DNA from: Chlorophyllum brunneum
Lineage: Eukaryota > Basidiomycota > Agaricomycetes > Agaricales > Agaricaceae
DNA: 64,000 nucleotides
Assembly: GCA_963576785.1 (NCBI GenBank)
Contig: OY756145.1
Location: forward strand, 2,542,001 to 2,606,000
Reading direction: 5' to 3'
Below, piece by piece: positions 1 through 12,529 of the stretch. The position numbers and the translations under genes are program-made. The stretch's first letter is position 1. Each line of letters opens with the position of its first letter. The notes beneath the pieces were generated by a model. That model made no database searches and was not told the DNA's origin. It worked only from the letters and a program-made list of their open reading frames with translations.

Positions 1-667
1 ACGAGGTCTAGAAATATGATTATAATCAGTATTGAAACATTTAGTAAAGCTAGGAAACATACCGGAATAAGTTACTGATGGTGGTACCGCCAACACTGCC
101 ACTTCTCATGCGACCCAAGAGACTGGTACCCTGAGAAGCAGCATTCGGACCATCCGTGGATTCAAATGGAGCGCCCAATCCAAGAAAACTCAAACTGCCA
201 CCACGACTCCTACCAATTGAGCTTGTAGGCAATGCAGGCAGACGTTGTTGAAGATGTAAAGCATTCCCAGCATTACGTTGAGGAGACTTGATAGCATTCA
301 TAGGTGAAATTGCGACATTGAGACTAGAACGACGTTTACGTAGACGGGGTTTTTGACCTTGTTGAATTGTACTAGCGACAGATCCTGAACGTGATCGAGC
401 ACCTGTACAGGATGGTGTGGGTGTGGGTACGCGAGTGTCATCGTGGTCCATATGGATATCGAGATCTTCAACGTCGCTGTCATCGGCAATGGGCATTGGT
501 GAAGAACTCCGTGTAACCCCAGGAGAGGAAACCAAACCCGGGGACGATGGAAGGAGACCGGGTGAGGAGGGCGGAGTAGAGGTGTTCTTCGGGTACAAGT
601 GAGATGGTGCGAGAAGGCCAGAAGAGAAGAACGCGGAGTATGTGGTGGTCATGATTGCAAAGTTCAA
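1..667 (-). CDS. Ser/Pro-rich hypothetical protein, 3' end beyond window
   Basis: The first exon (63-667) encodes about 201 residues rich in Ser, Pro and Arg, with SSPG repeats near residues 34-50, an acidic patch (DDSDVEDLD) near residue 62 and a basic KPRLRKRR stretch that could be a nuclear signal. Two possible starts lie at 667 and 652; I cannot choose firmly, though the MTTTYS start at 652 gives a more usual N-terminus. The apparent stop after FRYVS is probably an artefact: a GTATGT donor at 62 and a TTCTAG acceptor at 8 define a 55-nt intron, so the coding sequence continues off the left edge. No catalytic domain is visible. Low-complexity phosphoprotein-like composition is all that can be said; function is unknown. 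Confidence 0.6.
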
Positions 668-1714
668 AGAAAGAAAGCAAAAGGAAGATTATAAGGCAGC
701 TGGTCGATGAGCTAATCTGAACCAAAATACTGCGGAAAAGGAGTAAGTATGGCTTTAATAAAATTGCAACTCTTGTTGAACTCACCGGCAGATTGTAGGC
801 AGTGATGAGAAAAGAAAAGAGGAAGAGGAGTGTGGTTGACGCTGGACTTGGTTCAACTTAAATCACCGCGTGCCAAGCCCCAACTTGTTTTCCAAATTAG
901 TCTCTCACGACCGACGCCTAACATCCTCCGATAGTCACGTGGAAGGCACATTCCCTTTTCGGCTCTCGGAACGAGTTGCCTGGCAACTAATGAGCGGCGT
1001 CGTCTTGTATTCATTCACCCCTCGACTCATTTGCGGGAGGCATAATAGTGAACCGATTAACGGTTGATAGAGAGGACCGCGCGGTGGAAAAAAGGATGTG
1101 AGTTCTGCTATCATCCACACTTGGTGGGACTCCCAAGCACTGGCCAACTGAACGAACTAGACCTCTCTCGTAACAATATATTAATAAAGCTCCTGCGTTC
1201 ACGACCGACAGATGAAAAACAACAAGAACCAGCCGATATTCAAATATCTCGTTGAGTACACTCTGATTTCTACGACACAAGCTTCCTCGAAAGCCGAGTG
1301 AATAGACCTCTTCATCAGGTACGCGCTGACGCTCACCAACTCCATGATCATGACGGTCCTAGGGCGCTACCGTTTATCACGACACTTAAAAGTTCGATAA
1401 TAAATGGAACCGGGAAGATGGCTGTTCATTGGCGTTGTCATCCTCGTCCACCGAAACCACCCATGGGGCCTTTGAGCATCAATGACAGCATCAGTTTATT
1501 ATACTCAAATCAACGTCTTTTCTCAAAAATTTCTCAAAGACCCCGACTTCATAGCTTCAATGCCACGGCAACATATAACGAGGTGGCTTACTTCTCTCTG
1601 ATGTTGAGGGTTAATGTTGTGGTAGAGCTGGGATTGAAACTTTAACATGACGCCATTCATTAATCACCCCCACGACGCTGGGAGGGGACACACGGCTGAG
1701 GATCCAAAAACTTA
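668..1714. other. intergenic stretch with no gene seen
   Basis: Only short overlapping open frames without coding character are present. It holds the upstream region of the Ser/Pro-rich gene on its left side. Confidence 0.5.
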
Positions 1715-1788
1715 TGGCCAACGTGGGGATCGAACCCAAGACCTTCGCGTTATTAGCACGACGCTCTAACCAACTGAGCTAGTCGGCC
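1715..1788 (-). tRNA. tRNA-Ile (AAT)
   Basis: A full cloverleaf can be folded on the minus strand. The 7-bp acceptor stem pairs GGCCGAC with GTTGGCC (one G-U pair), followed by discriminator A. The D arm reads GCTC-AGTTGGTTA-GAGC. The anticodon stem-loop is TCGTG-CTAATAA-CGCGA with anticodon AAT, and the T loop is TTCGATC. There is no intron. One T-stem pair (T-C at the stem base) is mismatched. The anticodon loop closely matches known eukaryotic tRNA-Ile(AAT). It decodes AUU, and AUC after conversion of A34 to inosine. Confidence 0.95.
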
Positions 1789-2056
1789 ACTGCTCAACCT
1801 GCGTTGTGGCCATACTGGTTTATTTCACACGCCGGGTAATCATTCCTGCAAACTGCCAGTCTGTGGCTGCCTTCGCCCAGGTCACCGGAAGCCTGCGTTC
1901 TCCCCGCCCCAATTTCTCTCCACAATTTTCTTTATTTTTTTCTTTTCTCCTAGTCCTGAGATACGACGAAACTTCTGGATCTATTCGTGATTCCTGATTA
2001 GAGAAGAAGCAAAGACGAAGCGCAAGGCGGATACTCCATTTCAATCAGCTTCCACC

Positions 2057-4153
2057 ATGGGCAACAAAAAGGCAAAGAACGGGTCTCTGAAAGCCTCAAA
2101 AGTTGTGCCTAATGGTACGATGCCTGCTGTGGATGGTTTGGGTACTACGGGTGGAAAGTGAGTTCTTACGTCTTGACACGGCTTTTGCGCGTGGTCGAGG
2201 GTTGGTCGGTTAATACTGGTTGCTGTTTCCTCAGACGAACCATTAACGTCGAACCGACTATGACTTCTCCTATAACACCCGCCGACAGTCCTGTAGTTTC
2301 GAGTGTCGCTGAGAGCTTGCCAACGCAGCCGGAAGCTGTGAAGGAAGAGACGCCAGAGGAACTTGCGAAACGGGCAGAAAAAGTCAAAGAGAGCGGAAAC
2401 ATAGCGTTCAAAGGCGGGAGATACGGAGAAGCCATCGATCTCTACACCGAAGCCATCCGTAAGCACACGATCCAAAATCTCACCCCTTCTCATCTTACTA
2501 TGACAGAACTCAACCCTACCGAACCTTCATATCTAACAAATCGCGCTGCCGCGCACATGGGTATTAAGCATTTCCGACCAGCACTCGAAGATTGTCAACA
2601 CGCAGCAACCCTCCAACAAACGTCCCCATCACCTAAGACCCTTCTCCGATTAGCTCGATGTCAACTAGCACTCGGTTCAACAATAGCAGCAGCATCCACC
2701 ATCAAAGACATTCTATCCATCGAACCCTCAAACGCTCAAGCTCTCCAGCTACGAGAGAAGATCAAAACATTAGAAACCCATGTAAAAAACTTTGAAAACG
2801 CGAGAGGTAAGAAGGAATGGGGTCTTGCTAGATTAGCCTTGGACAAGTGTTTGCAGGCGATTGAAGGTGAAGGTGGTGAGATTCCAGCAGAATGGAGAAT
2901 ATGGAGAGTTGAACTCGAGTTGGCAAGAGGGAACTGGGAAAATGCTAATATGGCTGCAAAGTACGTTTCTATCGATAAAGTTGCTACTTGTTCCGTTTAT
3001 CCATCTTCAGTGATGCTCTACGGACCAATTCGAACTCTCCAGATGTACTGGCATTACGTGGCCTTGTGTTATTCCTCAGTGGGAAGCTAGAACAAGCGAA
3101 AACGCACGCACAGAATGCTCTCCGGTTAGATCCTTCGTGTGAACCTGCTATGAAGCTACGGAAACGCGCTAGGGACGTGGAACGACTAAAGGAGGAGGGT
3201 AATTCCGCCTTCAAGGCGGGTAAACTAGACGAGGCTGTGGGGAAGTACACAGAAGCGCTAGAGGTTAGTCACGCATTATCTTCAGGTCATCCTTACCAAA
3301 TCATCGTTCCTATAGCGTATTGGAGAAGTCGAAGAAGAGGGCAGAGGCGGCCAGATCCGTGCAACGTTACTGTCAAACCGCGCTACGACTCTTCTCAAGG
3401 TCAATCCTTGATCACCCTAGCTAACCAAACCCAAAACTCACTCATCCCACAGCTCTCCAAACACGAAGAAGCACTCAAAGATACCACCGCCTCTCTCAAA
3501 CTATCCCCAAACTCCTTCAAAGCCCTCCGCACACGCGCTCGTATCAATCTCCATCTCGAAGATTTCGACGCCTCCATTGCTGATTTCAAATCAGCCATTC
3601 AACAAGCACAAACTGAAGGTAGCGCTACTGAGACGGATGTTCGTTCATTACGTTCGGAATTGAAGAAAGCAGAAACGGCGTTGAAGAGGAGTAAGACGAA
3701 GGATTATTATAAGATTCTTGGTGTTGCTAGGGATTGTGGTGATGGTGATATTAAAAAGGCGTATAGGAGGGAAAGTTTGAAACATCATCCTGATAAGGTA
3801 TTTTGTCTTTCTACACTTTTTTGCAGATTGCAGTTTTGTTTATATCTGTTTAGGGTGGGGATGAAGAGAAATTCAAACTTGTAGTTGAGGCTCATGCGGT
3901 TCTTTCTGATCCTCAACGAAGAGCGAGGTATGATAATGGTGAAGACGAAGATGGGATGAATGGTGGTGGTATGGGTGGTGCACACAATCATATGGACCTT
4001 TCAGAATTGTTCTCACAGTTCCAAGGTGGTGGTGGTGGTGGTGGATTTGGTGGATTCCCTGGTGGTGGCGGTGGTGGTGGATTTAGTTCGTTCGGGGGTG
4101 GTGCTGGTACTGGTGGAAGAAGAGGTTTTCATTCACATGGTTTCCCTTTCTGA
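2057..4153 (+). CDS. TPR-DnaJ co-chaperone (DNAJC7/TPR2-like)
   Basis: Six exons (2057-2157, 2235-2960, 3011-3263, 3316-3399, 3453-3797, 3854-4153) join in frame to give about 602 residues. The start ATG sits in a good context (CACCATGG). A charged N-terminus leads into several TPR repeats, for example [20 protein letters not shown] and [22 protein letters not shown] domain follows (DYYKILGV... with HHPDK, the HPD triad that stimulates Hsp70 ATPase). The tail is Gly-rich with [13 protein letters not shown]. This order matches the DNAJC7/TPR2 family, cytosolic co-chaperones that bind Hsp70/Hsp90 C-termini through TPRs and pass clients between them. Intron 4 has an unusual GTCAAT donor but is needed for the frame. 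A decayed partial copy lies at 12530-12880. Confidence 0.92.
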
Positions 4154-4563
4154 TGCGGAAACGATGAGAATATTCTATATGATAGGTTTTATTACCATTT
4201 TGTTCGTTTTTTTTCTTGTGGATCTGTTTTTTTTTGGATCTGTTTTATATATCATTTTTGCATTGTTTTGAGAATTGCGTATTGTTGGTCATATGTTATT
4301 TGGTGCTGTACGAAGGTGATATACACCCAACCCATTTTCATGCGTCAGTTATCCGACAGGCACAGATGTGACCTTCGCGAAAAGTGTCGTAACAGTGATT
4401 TTCGACTGGTTTGAATGTCCCCGGCATCTTTAATGCTAGGTTACAATATCTCGAGTCCGATATCCCTGACATAATTGATCGGGTTGGGGTGTTATGCGTA
4501 AATCCAAGAAAATCGAGTAGTTCTCGCGAAGCTCGCTTGCTACCTCCACAGTACATAGAGGAG
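4154..4563. other. convergent intergenic region
   Basis: A T-rich 3' flank follows the co-chaperone gene. A minus-strand open frame at 4338-4556 could be an extra 3' exon of the F-box gene (a GTAAGT donor-like site lies near 4610), but the phases I tried do not join cleanly. Confidence 0.35.
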
Positions 4564-5916
4564 TTACATATAACATAGGGTGAAGCTGTGTTTCTGCCCA
4601 GAAGTAAAACTTACAAACCTACACCTAGAAATCACCATGTTCGAAAATTCCTGACCCACAGCATCCGAGTGGTTCAAATACAGAGTCCTCCGATGAGGTA
4701 ACAGTGGTACTGTGTCCGTGGGGTTGGAAGGATCGGGTAAAGTCAGTAGTTCGAAGAATGCGTTGGTTGGGTTGATAATTTGGAGGGAGACGAGGGTTTG
4801 AAGTTGAGAAAAAAGACCAACCATATGTTCCTTCGTCATGGATTCTATATGGACTCCTTTAAGAGTGTGCAAGGAACAACCAGAACGATAGATCAGGTCG
4901 TATAGTCCGTCGTTGAACCCGGATTCAGGGTCACCAAATCCTAGAGCTAGGTGTTCAAGTTGAGGACATGTGAGAGTGTTGTAGATGGGTAGAATGGATA
5001 CTTTGTCAATATTGTTGAGGATGGAGAGGTGATGTAGTTCATTACGCGTGAAATAACCATCTGGGAGATAAAAGGCTTCGTCTTCGTCCTGGAATCGTTG
5101 AATTACGACCACGAGTTTCTTGAGTTGAGGACAACGATCTATCAGCTCGAGAACCCGAGAACGCGATAAAGGTTCGTGACAAGTTAGCTCCTTCAGGTTC
5201 TCATGTGGGATGTTGACGCATAACGGTCCCACTTCGAGTGCTTGAAGATGAGGACTACAAGCAACGCGCATCCATAGTGGAACAGTCAATTCCATGTCCC
5301 CTCTTCGTCCATCTATGAGCCTAGCTGCGCATACTGTGAGTTCTCCACCCAGAGGAAGCACAGGCCAAACTCTTCCTGGATCATCATTAGGTATATCCGC
5401 AAAAGTGAAGTTGATATAGGCCCAAAAAAATCGTTTCTCCCAAAAGACTTTACTAAGCAGTTCTTGACTAGCTGCAGTAACACTTTCCACAGACCCTTCA
5501 AATACATTTTCGACGAATTGGAGATATAATGAGAATTCTCTGGCTCGGCTAAGCCAGAGTGAGATAAGAGGAAACATGTTGGGTGATGGACCTAGGACGA
5601 ATATGATATTCCAAAGCGTTTGGTAAGAGCATGCGACATCACGCCAATAAGCACAGACGTGGGTGAGGGGAATCGGAGTTGCGAATGTCATCATTGAACG
5701 ACGAACAGTTGGTTTTGACCAGTTTGGGGTATTGGGGGGGGTAACATAATATAAGAAAATTTGGCGGAGAATTTCTGGTGGAAAGTCGTGTATATTGGGT
5801 GCTTCATATTGGAATTTTATCTGGGTTACGAAGGGGCCGGATCTGTGGTTGTGGTGGTCAAGGTAGACTCAGTAGCTGCTTTGAAACATTGATATGTTAA
5901 GGATTCACTTAGCCAT
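4564..5916 (-). CDS. F-box protein with degenerate leucine-rich region
   Basis: The main exon (4564-5842) opens with an F-box motif, FPPEILRQIFLYYVTPPN, then LTHVCAYWRDVACSYQTLWN, the usual continuation in Agaricomycete F-box proteins. The first in-frame ATG (5694) lies inside this domain, so the true start must be upstream. An 8-nt first exon ATGGCTAA (5909-5916), a GTGAAT donor and a CACAG acceptor (intron 5843-5908) restore the frame and give about 428 residues. The rest shows irregular leucine-rich segments such as NLKELTCHEPLSRSRVLELI. F-box proteins of this kind recruit substrates to SCF ubiquitin ligases through Skp1; the substrate is unknown. The C-terminus may carry one more exon. 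The family is large and fast evolving in these fungi. Confidence 0.75.
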
Positions 5917-6500
5917 TGAGGAGGCGCGGTGTACTGGCACCTTGGTCTCGCCTCCTGGCCTTTAAATTTTATTGTTGGTTTTTATACTCGTCTTCCTGGA
6001 CAACTTTTGAGCACAGTGTGGCGAGGCCAACTGCGGTGTTAAGAAACAATTGAGAAGAGAAACTGTGAGTGTTTTATTATTTATCGTTCGCAGCATACCG
6101 TTCAATTTGCTTACTAACCACCAGCCTTCGGCTGAAGTTCTATTGTTCCTAGTACGTTCTCTCATTTGCAGTGCTGCTTCTCAGCCTGTGCATGCACAAT
6201 CTACGTTCGGACTTCCTATACTCATAAGGCTGCTGGCTTTTCGATTGGATCAACTTGATTTCTGCATTTTCGGTATGATTTTCGGAGCTTCGGACCACCC
6301 GGGTTTCGGCAAAGGTGCGTTGGTGAGTATATTTTCAATCTCAAAACTCGATATTCGATGGCTGGTGATATATTGCTCCTTGGAAATATCAGCCTGACAC
6401 AGCAATGCGATGTTGATTGACGCTCAATCACCTGATGTTCATACAAACATGCTGTTACCTCTGATCATGAACGTCGTCGACTTCTTGCCTTCTGGTCATC
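5917..6500. other. intergenic stretch upstream of the NACHT array
   Basis: No gene seen. The last ~60 bases before 6501 resemble the leaders of the other array members (cttcttgcct-like motif just before each ATG). Confidence 0.4.
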
Positions 6501-8887
6501 ATGCCTCTCGACTCATTCATTGATTCCTTTCGAAATCGCTTCAAGCGACCTGCCACTCGTCTGGATCGCCCTAGTACCCAAGAACTATCTACTTCAGGAG
6601 ACACCAATGGTCCTGGGCGAGCGGAAACAAGTGAGTTGTTGTACAGTCCCGACGACAATATACTGATGACCAACTTGAGGTCCACGACAGCGGCATGGCC
6701 ACTTCCACAATGCCCATAATTTTGTTCTCAACAACCCGACTATGGCTGAAACAATCAATTATATGATATCTACCGGAAAAACAGGTGCGATGAGTGCCAG
6801 TATTGCTGACGAAACGACATAATGATAATGAGTTAAAATAGTGTTGGAACACTTGTTACCATACACGATGCCAGATGCCGCCATGGACTCGAGTGCTCGA
6901 TACCCACCCCCAACGTGTCACCCAGGAACTCGATTATACGTCGGGAACAAACTCAAGGACTGGCTGTATGACACTAAACGACAATGGTGCATGATTTGGC
7001 TTCATGGTCCTGCTGGTACAGGCAAATCAGCCGTCGCTCAAACCTTCGCTGAGCGCTGCGCCGTATGGGGACGACTTGGGGCAGCCTACTTCTTCTCGAG
7101 GACGCACAAACGAAACAAGCTCGAAACCGTGGTACCATCCCTGGTATACCAGCTTGCTGTCGCCGTCCCCGAATACAAAAATATCATAACCACCGTACTT
7201 TCCAATGACCCTCAACTACTGGAGAAAGCACCACCTGTCCAATTCCGGAGACTCGTCATCCAGCCCTTCTCAGTTCTCCTGCGCCAGCGCCCGCGAGAAC
7301 CGGTTGTAATCATTCTGGATGGCCTCGATGAATGTAAAGGGGAGGATTCTCAGTTGGAGATCATAGATATGGTCACGGAAGCAACTCGGCTCTATCCGGA
7401 TCTCCCGCTGCTCTGGCTGGTTTGCAGTCGGCCAGAGATGCACCTCAAGCGTGCATTCTCGAGGGTGGGGGACTGTGGTCGCGAGGAGTTGATCATCGAT
7501 GCGGAATGCCGCGACGATGTCGAGCGATATCTACGGCACGGGGTCATACAGATCAAGGCCAGGTACGGAGATATAACGCCGTCATACTGGCCGTCCGAGG
7601 ACCAGCTCGGGGGACTCTTTGGCGCTGTTTCCGGGCTTTTTGTTTTGGCATCTACTGCTCTCAAATATGTGGGAGATCCTGTATGCGCCGACCCGGTTGG
7701 ACAGCTAGAGGATCTAGCGACCTTCCTCTACAGCGCACGGGTGGTTGGCTCCAGCAATCCCCTTGCAGCCCTTGACCTTCTGTACATGCGTATCCTCGAC
7801 GATATACCACCCAAAGTATTCCCGACGACCCTACGGATCTTAGCCTATTTTATTGCTGAGCGTCGATCTCCGATTTTTGAGATGAATTCGGCCCAAGCAG
7901 TCTGCAACTTTCTCCGCCTCGACCAACATGTGTTCTATGCAGCCCTACGTGGACTTCACGCGGTCCTCGAAATCCCTGAACCTGAAGCCGCGATTGGGGT
8001 GCGTTTGCGATTTCATCACGTATCGTTCGAAGATTTTCTCCTCCACCCGAGTCGCTCCGGCAAATTCGTCATTGACAAGCAAAAGGCGCTGATCGAGCTT
8101 GCTAAGTCTACTCTCTTCTGGTACGACATTGATTTGACCCACTTCCACACCAATGATGGTGAGTGTCGGTATTTGAGATCCTTTGCAGTCGCTTACGGCC
8201 CTTAGGGTGGGATTCCTTGATTCACGACGAGCACGACAGTCTACCTGGATTGACCTGGACTTCCCCGGACAACAAAAAGTGCATTTCTGAAGACATTGCG
8301 TGCTTTGTTGATTGGAATTGTTGGGACATCATCACCGGACTATCCCCAGCTGATGTTGATGACGCATTAATATCCCGAATTGACAACTTTGATTTCAGAT
8401 ACGTCCGTGGAAACGAAGGGGTACGGGTATTGACTAATTTGCTGTATAGCCTGGTAGGCGTGCATGTACGGTCTTGCAATATCCACCACCACTGACATCC
8501 GCATAGGGTCTTTTAGATACACTCGTGCGCACAGAAGCGTCTAGCCCCACTGATTTCCAACTCCTGGAATATTTACAACTGGTGATTGCCAACGGAACTG
8601 CGTCGCCTGCCATGTTTCCTCTTGAATGGGTAAGCTGAATCGTCTCTATGTGATACAATGTTCTGAGCCATCACCAGTATTGCCGGCCTTGGACCAGAGA
8701 ATATTTCTTCATTGGCCGTGGCATCAAGTCTGCTATTGTCTGGATCACAGAGTCTGACCAGTCTAGTAGAATTCATGTGCTCAACATTGACCAGAAGCCA
8801 ACCGCGGAGATGATATCCCGATACCGGACAGACCTTGAGGATATCGGATGGGAAGAGTCTAAAGTAGTTAGACGGATTGGCCCATAA
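6501..8887 (+). CDS. NACHT-domain STAND NTPase, array copy N1 (intact)
   Basis: Six exons (6501-6630, 6680-6784, 6842-8158, 8206-8453, 8507-8629, 8678-8887) keep one frame and encode about 710 residues. Exon 1 gives the MPLDSFIDS leader. Exon 2 (105 nt) encodes a separate motif with HNFVLNNPTMAETINYM. Exon 3 holds the conserved PPPTCHPGTR entry segment, a Walker A loop (GPAGTGKSA near residue 135), Walker B (VIILDGLDECKG near 236) and a winged-helix-like region ending in FHHVSFEDFLL. Exons 4-6 encode a C-terminal region shared by all array members but with no WD40, ankyrin or TPR repeats that I can see. NACHT STAND proteins are nucleotide-driven switches that oligomerise on ligand sensing; many fungal ones are linked to allorecognition and programmed death. 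This exact role is inference. Confidence 0.9.
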
Positions 8888-9846
8888 TGGTCGGGTTTTC
8901 AACCTAGACTCTTACACTACACCCCCATAGGCAATCTGATACATACTTGCAAAGCTTTCAGACGAGACCAGCTTACCATGCCTCAGTACGGTACTCTAGG
9001 ACAACGGATACCGCCGGGTGGGGACTGGTTTGTATCCGTATTTCATAACTGCCTTCTCTGTTGTTGTTGTCAACGATGCATCATATATACGATTGTCGAG
9101 GACATTCCAGTGGGTGTACCAGTATGGTAATTGGTTATATACATATCGTCTTTCTTAGAGCGTGCACTGTGCTACCTGGACAGATAGCGGTTTGTGACAC
9201 GAGAATGATCCGGACCTTCATGCATCATGTCCCATTGCAGGTGTTCCTCTTTCTGTCATTTTGCAGCCACGCCTCACATGAGCCCACTGACATCCTGTCA
9301 ACAGCCCACCATTGAGCTTTATCAGACCCACGAATCCAGTCGCGGGGATAGTACAATGTCGAGCCAGGTGCCGTTGTCGTTCCTCGGTGTCGTGTTGATT
9401 ACATTGGTGAATTGGGCCAACTCGTGGGTGTATCTTTTGGACTTTAGTTATTATGCTTGATATCTACAGGCTACCTGGACGTTCGCATGCAGCGCAGGTT
9501 TGGCAAACAGTGGCAAATAACTCTCTCGTTTCCAGTTTCCGAGTACATGGCAACATACCGGTTCGAGTCACTGACGACAAGGAGATCTCCTCGGATCAGC
9601 TAGTGGTCCCATCTGCATGTTCACCGACCTCATGTGCACGACTCACCCTCATTCCTTCGTGAATGAAGGTGTTGATCAGGACGTACATGACCTTAAGGCT
9701 GTGGCTTGACACTGACATAGAATATTTCCACAATTCTCGGACAGCGTCTGCCATCAGACGGCCGCCATCATGATGACGCCAGAGCAACCTGTAATGCCCA
9801 TAATACTTCTTGTGGAGGTTACCTCCTTTCTTGACTTCCATCTGCC
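8888..9846. other. spacer N1-N2
   Basis: No convincing gene. Several small open frames of random character. The final bases before 9847 resemble other NACHT leaders. Confidence 0.4.
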
Positions 9847-12204
9847 ATGTCCCTCGACTCGTTCATTGATTTTCCCAGGAGCCCCACCAGGCGCCCTACC
9901 CCCCGCGTGCATCGCCTGGACAAATACCCGTCCGCGGCTGGTGGTAACGAGCCATTTGCCTTAGCAGACGATGACGATGACCAGCCACCAGCGACGAGTG
10001 AGTCCTGAAATAGAGAACTGGATCCGCGTTGCACTGATGATGGGCTCATCACAGCTGCATGGTTACTTCAACGGTGCACATCATCTTGTTTTCAACAACG
10101 CAACGATGGCTGAAACAGTCTATCATATGCTATCAACCGGAAAAACAGGTACGGTCGATCTCAATATTATCGAGGAAAGGTCAATTGATAGCCTCGAACA
10201 GTGTTGGAATATCTCTTGCCGTATACGATGCCAGATGCCTCCATGGACTCTAGCGCCCGCCATCCTCCTCCAACTTGCCATCCAGGCACGCGTTTACACA
10301 TCGGGAACAAGCTGACGGACTGGCTTTACAACACAAGGCGACAATGGAACATGGTTTGGCTCTACGGCTCCGCTGGCACAGGAAAATCGGCCGTCGCCCA
10401 GACTTTCGCTGAGTGCTGTGCCGAGTGGGGACGACTTGGTGCAGCATACTTTGTCTCCAGGTCCAACAGACGAAATAAGCCCGAAAGCATTGTACCATCC
10501 CTCATATATCAACTTGCCGTAGCCGTCCCAGAGTACAAATCCATCATAGCCACCAAACTCGCAAACGATCCTCAATTACTGGAGAAAGCACGACCCGTCC
10601 AATTCAGGAAGCTCATCGTTGAACCATTCTCAATTCTGCAACGCCAGCGTCCCCGGGACCCAATCGTCATCATTTTGGATGGCCTCGACGAATGCAAGGG
10701 GAGGGATGCCCAGCTAGAAATCATTGGCCTGATCACTGAAGAGCTTCGGCTCTATCCTGACCTTCCCCTGCTGTGGCTGATTTGCAGCCGACCGGAGGTA
10801 CATCTCAAGCACGCATTCTCAAGAGTGACGTACTGTGGTCGCGAAGAGCTGATCATCGATGCAGAATGCCGTGACGATGTCGAGCGATATTTACGGAAAG
10901 GAATTGCGGAGATCAAGGCCAAGTACTGGGATGTGACGCCGCCGGATTGGCCCTCCGAGGATCAGCTCAAGAAGCTCGTTCACCGGGTCTCTGGACTCTT
11001 TGTCTTGGCGTCTACGGTTCTCAAACATGTGGACAATCCTACACGCGCTCACCCAGTTGGTCAGCTGGACGATATGATGGCTTACCTAGAGAATGCACAG
11101 GCGGTAGGCTCAAACAATCCTTTGGACGCCCTCGACATGATGTACATGCAAATCCTCAATGACGTACCACACGACATATTCCCAACAATGAGACGGATCT
11201 TGGCCCATTCCATCGATAACCCCAATATCCCCACTTGTCAATTTTCAGCCCAAATACTTTGTAACCTCCTTCGTCTTGACCAACATACATTCTATAACGC
11301 CCTCAGTGGGGTTCACTCGGTCATCGAGGTCCCTGAGCCTGAAGCCGCCGTTCGAGCGCCTCTGCGATTCCGTCACACATCATTCTGTGACTTCCTCCTC
11401 GACCCAAATCGTTCCGGAAAATTTGTCGTCGACGAGCGAAAGGGGCTGTTAGATATTGCAAAATTGCTTCTCTTCTGGCATGACGTTGATACGACCCACT
11501 TCCATACCAACGACGGCGAGTCTCTGAAAGTTGATTTCTTTATGAACGCATTCTCATGTCTCCTAGGGTGGTATTTCGATAACGATCATAGTCACGACAG
11601 CCTGCCTGGCTTGACCTGGACTTCGACACAAAACAGACAGGAAATTTCCGAAGCGGTCGCACGATTTGCTTATTTCAACTGCTGGGACGTCATCGCTCGA
11701 TTGTCCCGGGTCGACGTGGATGATGATCTCCTCTCGCAAATTTACAATTTCGATTTCAGATACGCCGATGCGCAGATATGGACATTAGCTGATTGGCTTC
11801 ACAGACATTCACCATCACTGACATTCCCGCAATCAGACACCCTTGTACGCACAGTACCATCTAGCTCCACCGATTTCCGACTCCTGGAGTATTTTAAACT
11901 TGCGATCAACAATGGATTCGCGACACCCGCCACGTTTCCTCTCACTTGGGTAAGCTGAATCATCTGTGTATGATTTAATGTTCTGAACGGTCGCAAGTAT
12001 CGACCTTGGACCAGAGAATATTTCTTCATTGGTCATGGCATCAAGTCTCTTGTTGTCTGGATCACAGGATCTGACCAGGGTAGTAGAGTTCACGTACTCA
12101 ACTGTGGCCAGGAGCCAACTAAGCAGATGATATCTCGATACCAGACATTCCTTGAGGATATTGGATGGGAAGAGTCTAAATTAGTTAGACGGGTTCGTTC
12201 TTGA
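9847..12204 (+). CDS. NACHT-domain STAND NTPase, array copy N2 (altered splicing)
   Basis: The gene aligns with N1 and N3 over its full length, with Walker A GSAGTGKSA and Walker B VIILDGLDECKG. Exon 1 would be 9847-9997, but the AG acceptor expected near 10042 is missing. In its place stands ATGATGGGC, in frame with exon 2, so translation from 10037 would give about 671 residues (exons 10037-10148, 10202-11515, 11567-11949, 11998-12204). The intron at 11516-11566 has a GC donor (GCGAGT) and is a multiple of three without stops, so retention is also possible. The next intron of N1/N3 has lost its donor half here, and its remains (CATTCACCATCACTGACATTC) are read as protein. The gene may be active in a shortened form or be at an early stage of decay. 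Confidence 0.75.
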
Positions 12205-12529
12205 TGCTTAAGTTCATTTTATTTATTATTGTATAACACCCTAGACGTTTTCTAATTTGTCGAAATATTTCTTCTGTGACTTAGACGGATGACGGATGAC
12301 TGTGGGTCACCAGCCTTGTGGGGTTGATAAAATGGTTTCTGGTCAATGTTAGCTTCACCTAAGGTCGGTTAGCATCCGCTCTATCGCAGGTGCTGCAAAG
12401 GATCAACTTAGCCGAAAGCCATATGAAAAAACCTAAGATGTGAGACTAGTGCTGAAGAACTTGTCACGAGTACAATGTGTTCTTGTTTCCATTCCTGTCT
12501 TGTAGCGGCCCCACAGACGGCCTGTCATT
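12205..12529. other. spacer after N2
   Basis: AT-rich 3' flank of N2; nothing recognised. Confidence 0.4.

Noticed and set aside
2158..2234. Start of the co-chaperone at the first long open frame (2158)
   Set aside because: This segment is an intron with GTGAGT and CTCAG ends; the ATG at 2057 in good context joins in frame.
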